In this document: positions 26,476-35,815 of the stretch, piece by piece | Layout of the letters: every line of letters begins with the position of its first letter | How positions within the stretch are numbered: the stretch's first letter is position 1 | Source: Mesorhizobium waimense | Lineage (GTDB): Bacteria > Pseudomonadota > Alphaproteobacteria > Rhizobiales > Rhizobiaceae | Reading direction: 5' to 3' | DNA length: 64,000 nucleotides | Assembly (NCBI RefSeq): GCF_003601975.1 | Contig: NZ_QZWZ01000003.1 | Location: forward strand, 186,001-250,000 | Notes under the pieces: model-generated | The model's input: only the letters and a program-made list of their open reading frames with translations | The model's database searches: none | What the model was told of the DNA's origin: nothing | Position numbers and translations under genes: made by a program

Positions 26476-26998
26476 ACGCGCGCTGTTGATCGTCGAGGAC
26501 GACACCGCCTTTGCAAACGCGCTGCGCCGGTCCTTCGAACGACGCGACTACGATACGCATATCTGCCAGAGCGTCGATGGCGTGCTGGCGCTCGTCGGCA
26601 GGGTTGCGTTTCGATATGCCGTCGTGGATCTCAAGCTTGCCGGCGGTTCTGGCCTCGAATGCGTCAAGGCACTGCACGAACACGACCCGGAGATGAGGAT
26701 CGTTGTCCTGACGGGTTTCGCCAGCATCGCCACGGCTGTCGAGGCGATAAAGCTCGGCGCCTGCCAGTATCTCGCGAAGCCCGCCAATACGGACGACATC
26801 GAGGCTGCTTTCGGCAAGGTCGACGGGGACGCGTCAGTCCCGCTCACCGAACGGCACACCTCGATAAAGAACCTCGAATGGGAGCGCATTCACGAGACCC
26901 TTGTCGACACCGACTTCAACATTTCGGAGACGGCGCGGCGCCTCGGCATGCATCGGCGAACGCTAGCGCGGAAGCTCGAAAAGAGACGCGTGACGTGA
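26465..26998 (+). CDS. regA: response regulator of the RegA/PrrA/ActR family
   Basis: A 177-residue regulator. The receiver domain has the acidic triad start IVEDD (11-13), phosphoacceptor D55 in VVDLKL, Thr in VVLTGFAS and Lys in LAKPAN. A proline-poor linker leads to a Fis-type helix-turn-helix (NISETARRLGMHRRTLARKL), which is nearly invariant in RegA proteins. The start overlaps the kinase gene by 11 bases, so both are made together. Likely targets include the cyo operon. Confidence 0.92.
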   Translation: MPTKRALLIVEDDTAFANALRRSFERRDYDTHICQSVDGVLALVGRVAFRYAVVDLKLAGGSGLECVKALHEHDPEMRIVVLTGFASIATAVEAIKLGACQYLAKPANTDDIEAAFGKVDGDASVPLTERHTSIKNLEWERIHETLVDTDFNISETARRLGMHRRTLARKLEKRRVT

Positions 26999-27008
26999 AG
27001 GACCGAAA

Positions 27009-27217
27009 TTAGGAAACACCAACGGCCGCCGGTCTGTATCCAAGCGTCTTGATGACCACCTCGGCAACCAGTGCAGCACGGTGCCAATCAGGGCGCCGAG
27101 AATGACTTCGCATCCACGATAGACCCCGACCATGGCCGTAGAAACGGAAGGCTCGGGCCGGACGTCCATCGATCTGAAACGGAGGACCATCGCGTCGGCA
27201 CGGGCGCGATGGCCCAC
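27009..27217 (-). pseudogene. frameshifted C-terminal remnant of a membrane protein (FUSC-like)
   Basis: On the minus strand one frame reads VYRGCEVILGALIGTVLHWL, and one base shift later the text continues as VAEVVIKTLGYRPAAVGVS and stops at 27009. Joined, this resembles the end of FUSC/aromatic-acid exporter proteins (a helix with RxxEIxxGxxIG). No start or membrane core remains. The family is a guess from a short stretch; the broken state is clearer. Confidence 0.4.
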
Positions 27218-27471
27218 TCATCGCGTCGTCAGCGCCTTCGTGAACTCCGCGAGCTTCCGATCGGTGCGACATGAGAATCATCCTGTTAGGGTTGGTACCG
27301 ACGACAAGCCACCTAGCTCCGAGCAACGTCGTGACGACGCCCACAATCCAATTTGAACGCAACCTGGATCATCCACGGCTTTGGGACGTTAGGTATGCGG
27401 TCCAATGTCACCCACGATCGAGGGAAGGTCGCGGCCACCGCCCCCTTCGCGGCTGTCGGGCTTCCGCCCGT
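27218..27471. other. spacer without supported gene
   Basis: About 250 bases between the decayed fragment and the flavoenzyme gene end. Open frames are short and mixed; part could be more of the decayed gene. No terminator with a T-run is evident. Confidence 0.4.
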
Positions 27472-29553
27472 CTACAGTTGCGAACAGAGACGGTAGGCCT
27501 CATAGATCGACGAGTAGATATCCCGGCTGGCAACCGCGTCCCCAATGCGGTGTAACTCGAACGATCCCACGATTGGGGAGGGGGTGTCCCCCTTCGCCCT
27601 CACTCCCGTCATCAACGCAATGTCGGTGACGCCGTCGTTGGAAGAGCGGGCACGCAATTCCTGATAGACGTCCTCCATGGGGACCGTGCCACGCTCGATG
27701 ATGAGTTGGGCAGCACTCAATTCAGTTTCTGCACCTGTGAGCTCATGCCGGAACCTGGCGATGATCCCGTTGTCTTGGCGCGCTGCCTTGGCCAACCGGA
27801 CATCACTGACGACCCGGATGCCGAGTTCTGACACGCGCTTGCGGAAACTTACCCTATCCGGGTAGGGGGTCTCGATCGCCAGCGTGTCGTCCGCGATGGC
27901 GAGTGTAACCGTGCGCCCCAAACGGGCGAGATGGAGGGCGCAGGAGACAGCGGCCTGGCGACCGGTCTCGTCGTAGATGAGCAGATCGTCCTTCGCCGGC
28001 ACGACCCCGCTCAGCACGTCCCAGACGCTGTCGCAGTGTTCAGCGCCTTCAAGCCATTCCATGTCCGGAATGCCGCCTGTGGCGACAATCACCGCGTCGG
28101 GATTGTCGGCAAGGACGATCTCCGCAACCGCATATGTGTTGAGGCGGACATCCACGCCAAGGCGGGCGAGTTCGTCGCCACGCCAGTCGACGATGCCGAT
28201 GAGATCCCTGCGATCGGAGGCGGAGGCGGCGATCAGCAACTGGCCACCAAGCCGCGCCCCGGCTTCGAGCAGGATCACGCCGTGCCCGCGCTCGGCGGCG
28301 ACCCGTGCCGCTTCCATCCCGCCCGGGCCCCCGCCGACCACGACCACCCGTCTCGGTGTTTCGGCCCGGTCGATGATGTGGCTGACGATCGTTTCGTGGC
28401 CGCTGGCCGGGTTGTGGATACACTGGACCTTCTTGTAGAGGCAGTAGGATGCGCCGACGCATGGGCGGATGCGTTCTTCTTCCCCGCGCATTACCTTGTT
28501 GACGATATGCGGGTCGGCGATATGCGCCCGCGTCATACCGACCAGGTCGACGAGGTTCTCGCGGATCGCATGCCGCGCCGTGGCTACGTCGCGAATGCCT
28601 GCGGCGTGGATGACGGGGAGCCTTGTTTCGCGCTTGAACTGTCCAACCAGCGGCAAGAACGGCGCGCTCTGGCTGAACATGCCGGGCATATTCTGTTCGG
28701 CCAGGGACAGGTCGGTGTCCATGCGGCCGAAGATGCAGTTGAAGAAATCGATATGGCCTTCCCGTTCGAACAGACTGGCGAAGGCAAGGCATTCCTCGAA
28801 ATCCGAGCCATCCTCGACCGCCTCGTCGATCACGAACCTAATCCCGACAGCAAAGTCATCGCCAACCGCTCGACGGATCGCCTCGTGCACCATCAGCCCG
28901 AAGCGCACGCGATTTTCGAGCGAACCGCCGAAGGCGTCCGTACGTCTGTTGGTCCTGCGAGAAAGGAATTGGCCGATCAGATGTCCGCCGGTAACAGTCT
29001 CGACGCCGTCGAGATCGCCATCGCGGCAGCGCCTGGCGGCACTTGCGTAATCCTTGACGATCCTGCTGATGTCCGCAGCATCCATCTCCTTCGGGAAATT
29101 CCGGTTTCGCGTCTCGCGAACGCGCGACGGCGCCACCGGCGGGAGCCAGTTGCCAGAATAGGCGGTGGCGCGCCGGCCAAGGTGCGACACCTGGCACATG
29201 ACGGCGGCACCATGGCGATGGATTCGCTGCGACAGCGACTGGAGATGCGGGACGATGCGATCGCTCGAAAGGTCCAGCTGACCGCCACCCCAACTGGAAT
29301 CCGGCGACGTCATCGCCGAGCCGCCTGCCATTGTCATGGCGAGGCCGCCGCGTGCCTTTTCCTCATGATAGCGCTGGTAACGCTCAAGCGGCAGGCCGCC
29401 GTCGTCCAGCATCGAAGCGTGACTGGTGCTTATGACGCGGTTGCGTAACACCAGTCCCTTGAGCCGAAACGGCTCAAGCAGAGGATCCCTCGATGCCGCC
29501 GGTGTTTTTGACTGGGGCGCCGTTATGATCACGTTCTGCTCCGAACCATTCAT
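27472..29553 (-). CDS. DgcA/stachydrine-demethylase-like flavin oxidoreductase
   Basis: A 693-residue protein of the trimethylamine dehydrogenase/2,4-dienoyl-CoA reductase family. The N-terminal old-yellow-enzyme barrel (to about 370) has VSHLGRR, GGHLIGQFLS and GGSLENRVRF. An [4Fe-4S] region follows with spaced cysteines in RPCVGASYCLYKKVQCIHNP, a form seen in N-methylproline and dimethylglycine demethylases rather than the usual CxxC. The C-terminal half has a dinucleotide fold starting VVVVGGGPGGMEAARVAAERG. It likely removes N-methyl groups from a betaine-derived amine. The divergent LysR gene is its probable regulator. The ribosome site is weak. Confidence 0.8.
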   Translation of the reverse strand: MNGSEQNVIITAPQSKTPAASRDPLLEPFRLKGLVLRNRVISTSHASMLDDGGLPLERYQRYHEEKARGGLAMTMAGGSAMTSPDSSWGGGQLDLSSDRIVPHLQSLSQRIHRHGAAVMCQVSHLGRRATAYSGNWLPPVAPSRVRETRNRNFPKEMDAADISRIVKDYASAARRCRDGDLDGVETVTGGHLIGQFLSRRTNRRTDAFGGSLENRVRFGLMVHEAIRRAVGDDFAVGIRFVIDEAVEDGSDFEECLAFASLFEREGHIDFFNCIFGRMDTDLSLAEQNMPGMFSQSAPFLPLVGQFKRETRLPVIHAAGIRDVATARHAIRENLVDLVGMTRAHIADPHIVNKVMRGEEERIRPCVGASYCLYKKVQCIHNPASGHETIVSHIIDRAETPRRVVVVGGGPGGMEAARVAAERGHGVILLEAGARLGGQLLIAASASDRRDLIGIVDWRGDELARLGVDVRLNTYAVAEIVLADNPDAVIVATGGIPDMEWLEGAEHCDSVWDVLSGVVPAKDDLLIYDETGRQAAVSCALHLARLGRTVTLAIADDTLAIETPYPDRVSFRKRVSELGIRVVSDVRLAKAARQDNGIIARFRHELTGAETELSAAQLIIERGTVPMEDVYQELRARSSNDGVTDIALMTGVRAKGDTPSPIVGSFELHRIGDAVASRDIYSSIYEAYRLCSQL

Positions 29554-29573
29554 GAAAGTTATAGTCTGCTATT

Positions 29574-29585
29574 TGCGGTGCCGCA
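29574..29585. promoter_or_regulatory. small dyad upstream of the demethylase-like gene
   Basis: TGCGGTGCCGCA, perfect 5-base arms, 20 bases from the start of the minus-strand flavoenzyme gene. Together with the dyad at 29613-29627 it may make up a two-site LysR regulatory region. Confidence 0.35.
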
Positions 29586-29612
29586 GAAAGCTTGAAAATT
29601 CTTGGGGTAGCT

Positions 29613-29627
29613 ATACGCTTGGCGTAT
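29613..29627. promoter_or_regulatory. LysR-type box overlapping the regulator's own start codon
   Basis: ATACGCTTGGCGTAT, perfect 6-base arms around TTG; its inner 13 bases match T-N11-A. The last two bases are the A and T of the LysR gene's ATG (29626). Binding there would block expression of the regulator itself. Confidence 0.55.
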
Positions 29628-30576
29628 GGCTGGCTTCGCAAAACTCGTTTCTTCCGCACGCGGACTTCTGGTCTTCGAGTCGGCTGTCCGGCTGGCAAGT
29701 TTCACGGCCGCCGCCCGGGAATTCAACGTCACGCAACCGTCCATCAGCCGCAGCATCGCCCAGTTGGAGGCCGATCTTGGCGTCGCGCTTTTCACCCGGG
29801 GCACGACGGGTTTGACCCCGACCGCGGGTGGCCGGGCGCTCTATGCGGCGGTGCGCGAAGGATTTGACGGAATCGAGGAGGTCATCCACGGGATCAAGGA
29901 GAAGAATGCTGCAAAGCCGGTCGTGACGCTCTCCCTTTCGAGTTCGCTGGTGACGCATTGGTTCGTTCCGAGGCTGAGCGCCTTCAACACAAGATTTCCA
30001 GATGTGGACCTGAGATTCGAATTGATCGCGGGCGTTCTGCGCGGGCCGGCCGAAAACGTCGACCTTGCCACGAGAATCCTGGCCGATGACGACACGAGCT
30101 ATCATCGTTGGGCGTTCTCGCCGGAAATCATCGTTCCGGTATGCAGTCCGTCCTACCTGTCGGCTCGTGGCCCGTTGAAGCACGACGCGGACGGTGGGGG
30201 TCATGTCCTGCTCCATCTCACCGATCCCAAATTGCAGTGGCTGGACGCTTGGGGCCACGTCGCCGACCGCAAGGCCAGCAGGGCAAAGTGGCTCGAATTT
30301 TCGGACTACGCGGTTGTGCTTCAGGCCGCGATGAACGGGGAAGGTGTCGCGCTCGGCTGGCTCAGCAATGTTTCGAGGGCTTTGCTTCAGGGAGCACTTG
30401 TTCCGGCTTCGGACCGACAGATCAACACCGGCCGGACTCATCACCTGATTGCGCCGCGCTCAAGGCTGCTGCGGCCTGTCGTCTCCGAGATCTGCGCTTG
30501 GATGATTGCCGAGATGCAAGCGGAGTTGAAGGCTTTGCACGCAACATTGCCGCCGGACGTCTGGCAATCGGGCTGA
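29626..30576 (+). CDS. LysR family transcriptional regulator
   Basis: A 316-residue LysR protein of the GcvA type. The winged helix is LLVFESAVRLASFTAAAREFNVTQPSISRSIAQLE and the LysR_substrate domain covers about residues 95-300. It is divergent from the demethylase-like gene with 72 bases between, the classical arrangement for a LysR regulator and its target. There is no ribosome site at normal distance before ATG 29626, and an operator-like dyad covers the start, so translation may be leaderless or weak. Confidence 0.87.
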   Translation: MAGFAKLVSSARGLLVFESAVRLASFTAAAREFNVTQPSISRSIAQLEADLGVALFTRGTTGLTPTAGGRALYAAVREGFDGIEEVIHGIKEKNAAKPVVTLSLSSSLVTHWFVPRLSAFNTRFPDVDLRFELIAGVLRGPAENVDLATRILADDDTSYHRWAFSPEIIVPVCSPSYLSARGPLKHDADGGGHVLLHLTDPKLQWLDAWGHVADRKASRAKWLEFSDYAVVLQAAMNGEGVALGWLSNVSRALLQGALVPASDRQINTGRTHHLIAPRSRLLRPVVSEICAWMIAEMQAELKALHATLPPDVWQSG

Positions 30577-30613
30577 ACGTCGGACTGGCTCTCGGAGCGC
30601 GTTCTGGGCTGAA

Positions 30614-31516
30614 CTACCCGAGAGTTTGACTGGCAAGGGCATAGGCCCTCGGTGTAGCCGCGCCGCCGACGGAAAAATCAGCGAGGCGTTTGCCCAGCGA
30701 CATGGTCAGCACCGTGTCAAAGACCGGCATTCCGCTGTGCGGCAGAAATGCGGCGAACTCGCCGCTTTCCATATGAGTATCCACCCGCAGGAAGCTGCCC
30801 GAATGGTCGGCCACGTGCGGCCGGACCACCGCGATAGCATCGGTATCTCCTTCTGCCATGACTGGGCCGATGACGTGGCCACGGCCGAAGGGCCGGCAGA
30901 GGGCAAAAGCCTTGAGCGCGCCCTCGTCGAAGAGCCCGTAGCCAACGGACTGGTCGAACAGTTTTTCGACAAGTGCTGATCTATGCACCCCGAAACCAGC
31001 CGCATCGAGTGCGATGATCGCCGGCAAGTGCTCGGCCCACAGCCGACGGACCTCGCCACGCGGCTTGTCTATTTTAGCCGCCCAGGTAGCGCGGGCGATC
31101 CCCTGGCACTGATAGACAGTCTTCTCCGGCTTGAAGTCGAGCGAAAGATAGAGCCGCTTTGCCGCCCGGGTCGCATTGAGGCGCAAGTCGCGCCCGACCA
31201 CATTGTCGAAGACCCGCTTCATCAGCCACTGACCGGCTCCCAGCGTCTGCAGTCGCGGCGAGGTGATGACCATCCCGACGGTCGCGAAACCGGCGCCATG
31301 CGCGAACCACATGGCTGAACCGAGGACCCGGCCGATGTCATCGAGCGCCACGAGCCCCTGTCCCGATTCGCGCAGGATTTGCCAGTCCTCGGCCCGATGC
31401 GGCCATCCTACGGACAAAGATAGCGCGTGCAACCGATCCAGTTCGACGCCTTCGATGGCGCCAATGCGCATCGAGAAGGCATCGATTTTCAAGCTTCCGG
31501 ACGGCTTCAATTTCAT
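30614..31516 (-). CDS. GNAT family N-acetyltransferase with C-terminal Acetyltransf_18-like domain
   Basis: A 300-residue protein with an N-terminal GNAT fold (acetyl-CoA loop around LQTLGAGQWLMKRVFD, then RLYLSLDFKPEKTVYQ) and a second domain with AFALCRPFGRGHVIGPVMAEG. A closely similar protein is encoded at 40634-41473; both share the WPHRAxDWQ start and the FGRGxVIGPV motif. They lie at two points of the same catabolic island. The ATG at 31516 is taken; ATG 31471 would make it closer in length to its paralog. The acceptor is probably an amine or amino acid of the local pathway. Confidence 0.82.
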   Translation of the reverse strand: MKLKPSGSLKIDAFSMRIGAIEGVELDRLHALSLSVGWPHRAEDWQILRESGQGLVALDDIGRVLGSAMWFAHGAGFATVGMVITSPRLQTLGAGQWLMKRVFDNVVGRDLRLNATRAAKRLYLSLDFKPEKTVYQCQGIARATWAAKIDKPRGEVRRLWAEHLPAIIALDAAGFGVHRSALVEKLFDQSVGYGLFDEGALKAFALCRPFGRGHVIGPVMAEGDTDAIAVVRPHVADHSGSFLRVDTHMESGEFAAFLPHSGMPVFDTVLTMSLGKRLADFSVGGAATPRAYALASQTLG

Positions 31517-31752
31517 GCCTCTGAAAGATCGCGTAAAGGGTGCCACACAATAGCCGCCCTTGCCCCTGCCAACGCTAGACGACCAAGACCGATACGATTT
31601 GGCTGAAAGCCACGCGCCAACGCAAGATTCGACTGAAACATTTCCGCTTTCGGCACGCAATCGCGAAGGAAGGCGCACATCCTCACCCGAATTGTTGCAG
31701 CACACGGTCGACGGCACCAATCCCGGCGCACCCGAATGCTTTGAGGGCTGGA

Positions 31753-32877
31753 ATGGACGTCTTCGACATCCTCGACCGTCTCGTCGCCTTTCCATCGGTC
31801 GCCGGCAAACCGAACGGCGACATCGCTGGGTGGATCGAGGCCTACCTCTCAGGATACGGAATACAGATCGCCCTCCTTCCAGGACCGGAAGGCGACCGTT
31901 CCAATCTTTTCGCGACGATCGGCCCCGCCGGTGTCCCGGGCTACATCCTGTCCGGCCACATGGACGTCGTGCCCGCCAACGAGCCGCAATGGAGTTCAGC
32001 CCCTTTTACACTGCGCCGGGAGGGCGAGCGGCTCTATGGGCGCGGCAGCACAGACATGAAAGGGTTTCTTGCCGCGGTGCTCGCGGTCGTGCCTGCGCTG
32101 GCGAAACTGCGCCTCGCCACACCGATCCACCTCGCCTTCTCCTACGACGAGGAGGTGGGATGCCGCGGCGTGCCGCATCTGATTGCCCGCCTCCCCGAAC
32201 TCTGCGCGAAGCCGCTCGGCGTCATCGTCGGTGAGCCGAGCGGCATGCGCGCCGTGCGCGGCCACAAGGGCAAGGCGGCCGCCCGCGTAATCGTCAAAGG
32301 GCGCTCCGGCCACTCCTCGCGGCCCGATCTCGGGCTCAACGCCGTCCACGCCATGGCCGGGGCGCTGAGCGCGGCCGTAAGCGAAGCCGAGCGGCTGACG
32401 CGCGGGCCGCTCGACACGGCCTTCGAGCCACCCTACTCCTCGCTGCAGGCTGGCGTGGTCGCGGGCGGACAGTCGGTCAACATCATCCCCGACACGTGCA
32501 CGCTGGACCTGGAGGCCCGCGCCATACCCGGCGTCGACCCGGCCAGCCTACTCGCGCCCGTCAGGGCGAAGGCCGAAGCCTATGCAACTGAGGGCTTTCA
32601 GGTCGAGTGGACGCCGATCAGCGCCTATCCGGCGCTGTCGCTGCCGCAAGACGCGGCACTGGCGGGACTGCTGCGCGATCTGACCGGCGAAGCGCCGCTC
32701 GCCGCCGTCAGCTACGGCACGGAGGCCGGGCTCTACCAGGCCGCCGGGTTCGACGCGATCATCTGCGGCCCCAGTGACATCGACCGCGCTCACAAGCCGG
32801 ACGAATACATCCTCGCCAGCGAACTCGCCGCCTGCCAGCGAATGATCGAGGCGCTCGGCGCCCGCTGCACGATTTAA
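31753..32877 (+). CDS. M20 family deacylase (acetylornithine deacetylase-like)
   Basis: A 374-residue zinc amidohydrolase of the ArgE/DapE group. Metal ligands are visible: His in SGHMDVVP, Asp in GRGSTDMKG, the Glu pair in YDEEVGC and the late His in DRAHKPDEY. The dimerisation domain lies at about 175-290. ATG 31753 has GAGGG eight bases upstream; the TTG at 31741 is rejected. Since two GNAT acetyltransferases are close by and the region has catabolic enzymes, it may deacylate a pathway intermediate rather than serve arginine synthesis. It begins a plus-strand run to 38334. Confidence 0.87.
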   Translation: MDVFDILDRLVAFPSVAGKPNGDIAGWIEAYLSGYGIQIALLPGPEGDRSNLFATIGPAGVPGYILSGHMDVVPANEPQWSSAPFTLRREGERLYGRGSTDMKGFLAAVLAVVPALAKLRLATPIHLAFSYDEEVGCRGVPHLIARLPELCAKPLGVIVGEPSGMRAVRGHKGKAAARVIVKGRSGHSSRPDLGLNAVHAMAGALSAAVSEAERLTRGPLDTAFEPPYSSLQAGVVAGGQSVNIIPDTCTLDLEARAIPGVDPASLLAPVRAKAEAYATEGFQVEWTPISAYPALSLPQDAALAGLLRDLTGEAPLAAVSYGTEAGLYQAAGFDAIICGPSDIDRAHKPDEYILASELAACQRMIEALGARCTI

Positions 32878-32890
32878 AGGAGCAGCGGCG

Positions 32891-33814
32891 ATGACATTCC
32901 TGTTCAATTCCGACGCGCGCCGCGGAGCGATCTTCGCCGAAGCGTTCGCCAAAGAACTTCCGGACGTCCACTTCACGATGGATGCCGCGACGGTCGATCC
33001 CGACGCCGTACACTATCTGATCAGCTGGACCGTGCCGGACAACCTCACCCGCTACAGGAACCTGGAAATCCTGTTTTCCATCGGCGCTGGCGTCGACCAG
33101 CTTCGCCTCGATGCGGTGCCTCCAAACGTGACGATCGTGCGCATGATCGAGGAAGGCATCGTGCGCATGATGCAGGAATATGTGACGCTGGCCGTGCTCG
33201 CGCTCCACCGCAATCTGCCGGCCTATCTGGCCCAGCAGCGCGCCGGCGAATGGAGCGATATCACGCAACTTCAGGCCGGGTCGCGCCGGCTCGGCGTGCT
33301 CGGCCTCGGGCAGCTCGGCCAAGCCGTCCTCGACCAGTTGAAGTCCTTCGGCTTTCCGCTCGCCGGCTGGAGCCGCTCGCCGCGGCGGATCGAGGGCGTG
33401 ACCTGTCATCATGGCGAGCTTGGGCTGGCGGAGATGCTCGCGGCCAGCGACATACTGGTCTGCCTGCTGCCACTGACCGAAGACACGCGCGGCTTCCTCG
33501 ATGCCGACCTGTTTGCGAAACTGCCCAAGGGCGCGGCGCTTGTCCACACGGGCCGAGGGCCGCAGCTCGATCATGAAGCGCTTGTCGCCGCGCTCGACCG
33601 CGGCCAACTTTCGGCGGCGATGATCGACGTCACCGATCCCGAACCGCTGCCGGCCGGCCATCCTTTCTGGTCGCATCCGAAGATCATCCTGACCCCGCAT
33701 GTTGCCAGCGTCACCCAGCCCGCGAGCGCCGCGCAGGCCGTTATCGAAAACATCCGACGCCACCGCGCCGGGCTCGACCCCATCGGGGTCGTCGACCGGT
33801 CGCGCGGCTATTGA
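32891..33814 (+). CDS. D-2-hydroxyacid dehydrogenase (GhrA-type)
   Basis: A 307-residue NAD(P)-dependent dehydrogenase of the glyoxylate/hydroxypyruvate reductase A type. The Rossmann motif is [13 protein letters not shown], the substrate Arg is in HTGRGPQLD, the Glu is in [15 protein letters not shown] and the catalytic His is in LTPHVASVT. An Arg-Ser-Pro after strand 2 (WSRSPRR) favours NADPH. It is 13 bases downstream of the deacylase and its stop overlaps the upstream candidate start of the cupin gene. Confidence 0.87.
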   Translation: MTFLFNSDARRGAIFAEAFAKELPDVHFTMDAATVDPDAVHYLISWTVPDNLTRYRNLEILFSIGAGVDQLRLDAVPPNVTIVRMIEEGIVRMMQEYVTLAVLALHRNLPAYLAQQRAGEWSDITQLQAGSRRLGVLGLGQLGQAVLDQLKSFGFPLAGWSRSPRRIEGVTCHHGELGLAEMLAASDILVCLLPLTEDTRGFLDADLFAKLPKGAALVHTGRGPQLDHEALVAALDRGQLSAAMIDVTDPEPLPAGHPFWSHPKIILTPHVASVTQPASAAQAVIENIRRHRAGLDPIGVVDRSRGY

Positions 33815-33837
33815 ACTCCAACCTGAAAGGCCATCCC

Positions 33838-34191
33838 TTGTCCCTGCTCAAAACCGTCGACACCAGCCCAGCCTTCCCGCCGCGCGAATCCAGGGCGCTG
33901 CCCGAACGGCTGATTGCCGGCAACCCTGCATTCAAGACCTGGGCGCAGGATATCGCCAAGGGCGACCTCGTCCACACCGGCGTCTGGGAGGCGACGCCGG
34001 GCGAGACGCGCTCGATCAAGGGTGACACGTTCGAGTTCTGCCACATCCTCTCCGGCGTGATCGAAATCACGCCCGACACCGGCGAGAAGGTGACCTACCG
34101 CGCCGGCGACAGCTTCGTGATGAAGCCTGGCTTCACCGGTGTTTGGAAGACCATCGAAACGGTGCGCAAGATCTACGTGACGGTGGGATAA
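33838..34191 (+). CDS. cupin domain protein
   Basis: A 117-residue single cupin. The barrel motifs are recognisable (ETRSIKGDTFEFCHILSGVIEI and YRAGDSFVMKPGFTGVW), but His residues for metal are mostly missing, as in the ethanolamine-ammonia-lyase-Q-like or DUF861 cupins, so it may bind a ligand rather than catalyse with metal. The TTG at 33838 is preferred, with AAGG seven bases before; the TTG at 33811 would overlap the previous stop. It lies in the same operon. Confidence 0.78.
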   Translation: MSLLKTVDTSPAFPPRESRALPERLIAGNPAFKTWAQDIAKGDLVHTGVWEATPGETRSIKGDTFEFCHILSGVIEITPDTGEKVTYRAGDSFVMKPGFTGVWKTIETVRKIYVTVG

Positions 34192-34341
34192 CCGTATCCG
34201 CGTGAGGTGCTGGCCCCCGCCGAAGATTTTGCCGTCCTCCAGGTCTGGCACGCAACATTCGTCGGCGGCGGATCACCGAACGGTGCATGCTGCGTGCCAG
34301 CACGCGCTAGGCTCGGGTCGATGCTGCCAGAGTGATTGCCG

Positions 34342-35805
34342 ATGAGCCTGAGCTTCGATCCCGATACGATCCCCCTTCCCGTCGGCCACTTCATCGGCGG
34401 GAAACTGATTTCGGCTGAGGGCGGGATCGAGATGCGCCGCCCTTCGGACGGTAAGGCATACACCGCCTGCCCCGTGGCTGGCCTCGGCATGGTCGACCGG
34501 GCGGTGGAAAGCGCCAAGGCGGCGCTGAAGGCCAGCAACTGGGGCGGCGTTCGGCCGCGCGAGCGCACCAGGGCGCTTCACGCCTGGGCCGACCTGATCG
34601 AGGCGGAAGCCGAAACGCTCGCCAGGATCGAGGCGTTGTGCTCGACCCGTCCTGTCGGCCAGGTCATCGCCGGCGACATTGCCGTAACCGCAGAGCAGAT
34701 TCGTTTCTTCGCCGAATTCGCCGACAAGGAAGGAAGCGAGCTCGTGCCGACTGACGACGCGAGTCTCGGCATGATCATCAGCGAGCCCTACGGCGTCGTC
34801 GGCGCGATCACGCCCTGGAATTTTCCCATCTCGATGGCCGGCTGGAAGCTCGGCCCTGCACTGGCCGCAGGCAACGCCATCGTCCTGAAACCCTCAGAAA
34901 TGACGCCCTTCTCGAGCGTCTATATGGCGCAGCTTGCCGTCAGAGCGGGTTTGCCGGCAGGGCTTATCAACGTGGTGCTCGGCGATGGGCCAACCACCGG
35001 CACGGCACTGACCGGCCATCCGGAGATTGCCAAGGTGAGCTTCACCGGTTCGACCCGCGCCGGATCGGCCATCATGGAGAACGTTGCCCGCACTGGCGTC
35101 AAGCCGATGACGCTGGAACTCGGGGGTAAGAGCCCGCAGATCGTCTTTGCCGACGCCGATCTCGACAAGGCGGCGACGGCGATCGCCGGCAGCGTCACCT
35201 TCAATGCCGGCCAGGCCTGCGTGGCTGGCACGCGCCTGATCGCCGAGAAGGGCGTGGCCGAAAGACTGACGACGGCCATCATCACGCAGATGAAGGCCGT
35301 GCGTTGCGGTCCGACCTGGGACGAGGCCACCCACTATTCGCCGATCATTTCGGACCTGCAGCGGACACGTGTCGATGGCATCGTGCGGGCCGCGGTCGAG
35401 GGCGGCGGCGAATGCCTGACCGGCGGTGACGCCATGGATGCTCCCGGCTATTTCTACGAGCCGACGCTGATCACCAATGTCGACCAGGCCAATCCGGCGA
35501 TCGTCGAGGAGATCTTCGGCCCGGTCCTGACCGTCCAGACCTTCGAGACCGAGGAGGAGGCGCTGGCGCTGTCCACCCATCCGACCTACGGACTGGCCTC
35601 CGGCCTGTTCACCTCCGACCTCTCTCGCACCATTCGTCTCGCGCGCAAGCTCGAAGCGGGTACCGTCTGGGTGAACCGCTACAGTCGCTCGCGCGACCAC
35701 ATCCTGCCGACCGGCGGCTACAAGCGCTCCGGCATCGGAAAGGATCTCGGCCGCGAGGCTTATCTTGCCAACCGCAGGACCAAGAGCGTCCTGATCAGCC
35801 TGTAA
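34342..35805 (+). CDS. NAD-dependent aldehyde dehydrogenase
   Basis: A 487-residue ALDH of the PuuC/BetB-like group. It has GAITPWNFPISMAGWKLGPAL, KPSEMTPFSS, general base Glu in LELGGKSPQ and nucleophile Cys in NAGQACVAGTRL. It likely oxidises an amino- or oxo-aldehyde released by the oxidase or aminotransferase of the island. A 150-base gap precedes it and may hold a second promoter. ATG 34342 is taken over TTG 34336. The next gene starts 10 bases after its stop. Confidence 0.88.
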   Translation: MSLSFDPDTIPLPVGHFIGGKLISAEGGIEMRRPSDGKAYTACPVAGLGMVDRAVESAKAALKASNWGGVRPRERTRALHAWADLIEAEAETLARIEALCSTRPVGQVIAGDIAVTAEQIRFFAEFADKEGSELVPTDDASLGMIISEPYGVVGAITPWNFPISMAGWKLGPALAAGNAIVLKPSEMTPFSSVYMAQLAVRAGLPAGLINVVLGDGPTTGTALTGHPEIAKVSFTGSTRAGSAIMENVARTGVKPMTLELGGKSPQIVFADADLDKAATAIAGSVTFNAGQACVAGTRLIAEKGVAERLTTAIITQMKAVRCGPTWDEATHYSPIISDLQRTRVDGIVRAAVEGGGECLTGGDAMDAPGYFYEPTLITNVDQANPAIVEEIFGPVLTVQTFETEEEALALSTHPTYGLASGLFTSDLSRTIRLARKLEAGTVWVNRYSRSRDHILPTGGYKRSGIGKDLGREAYLANRRTKSVLISL

Positions 35806-35815
35806 AGAGATACCG

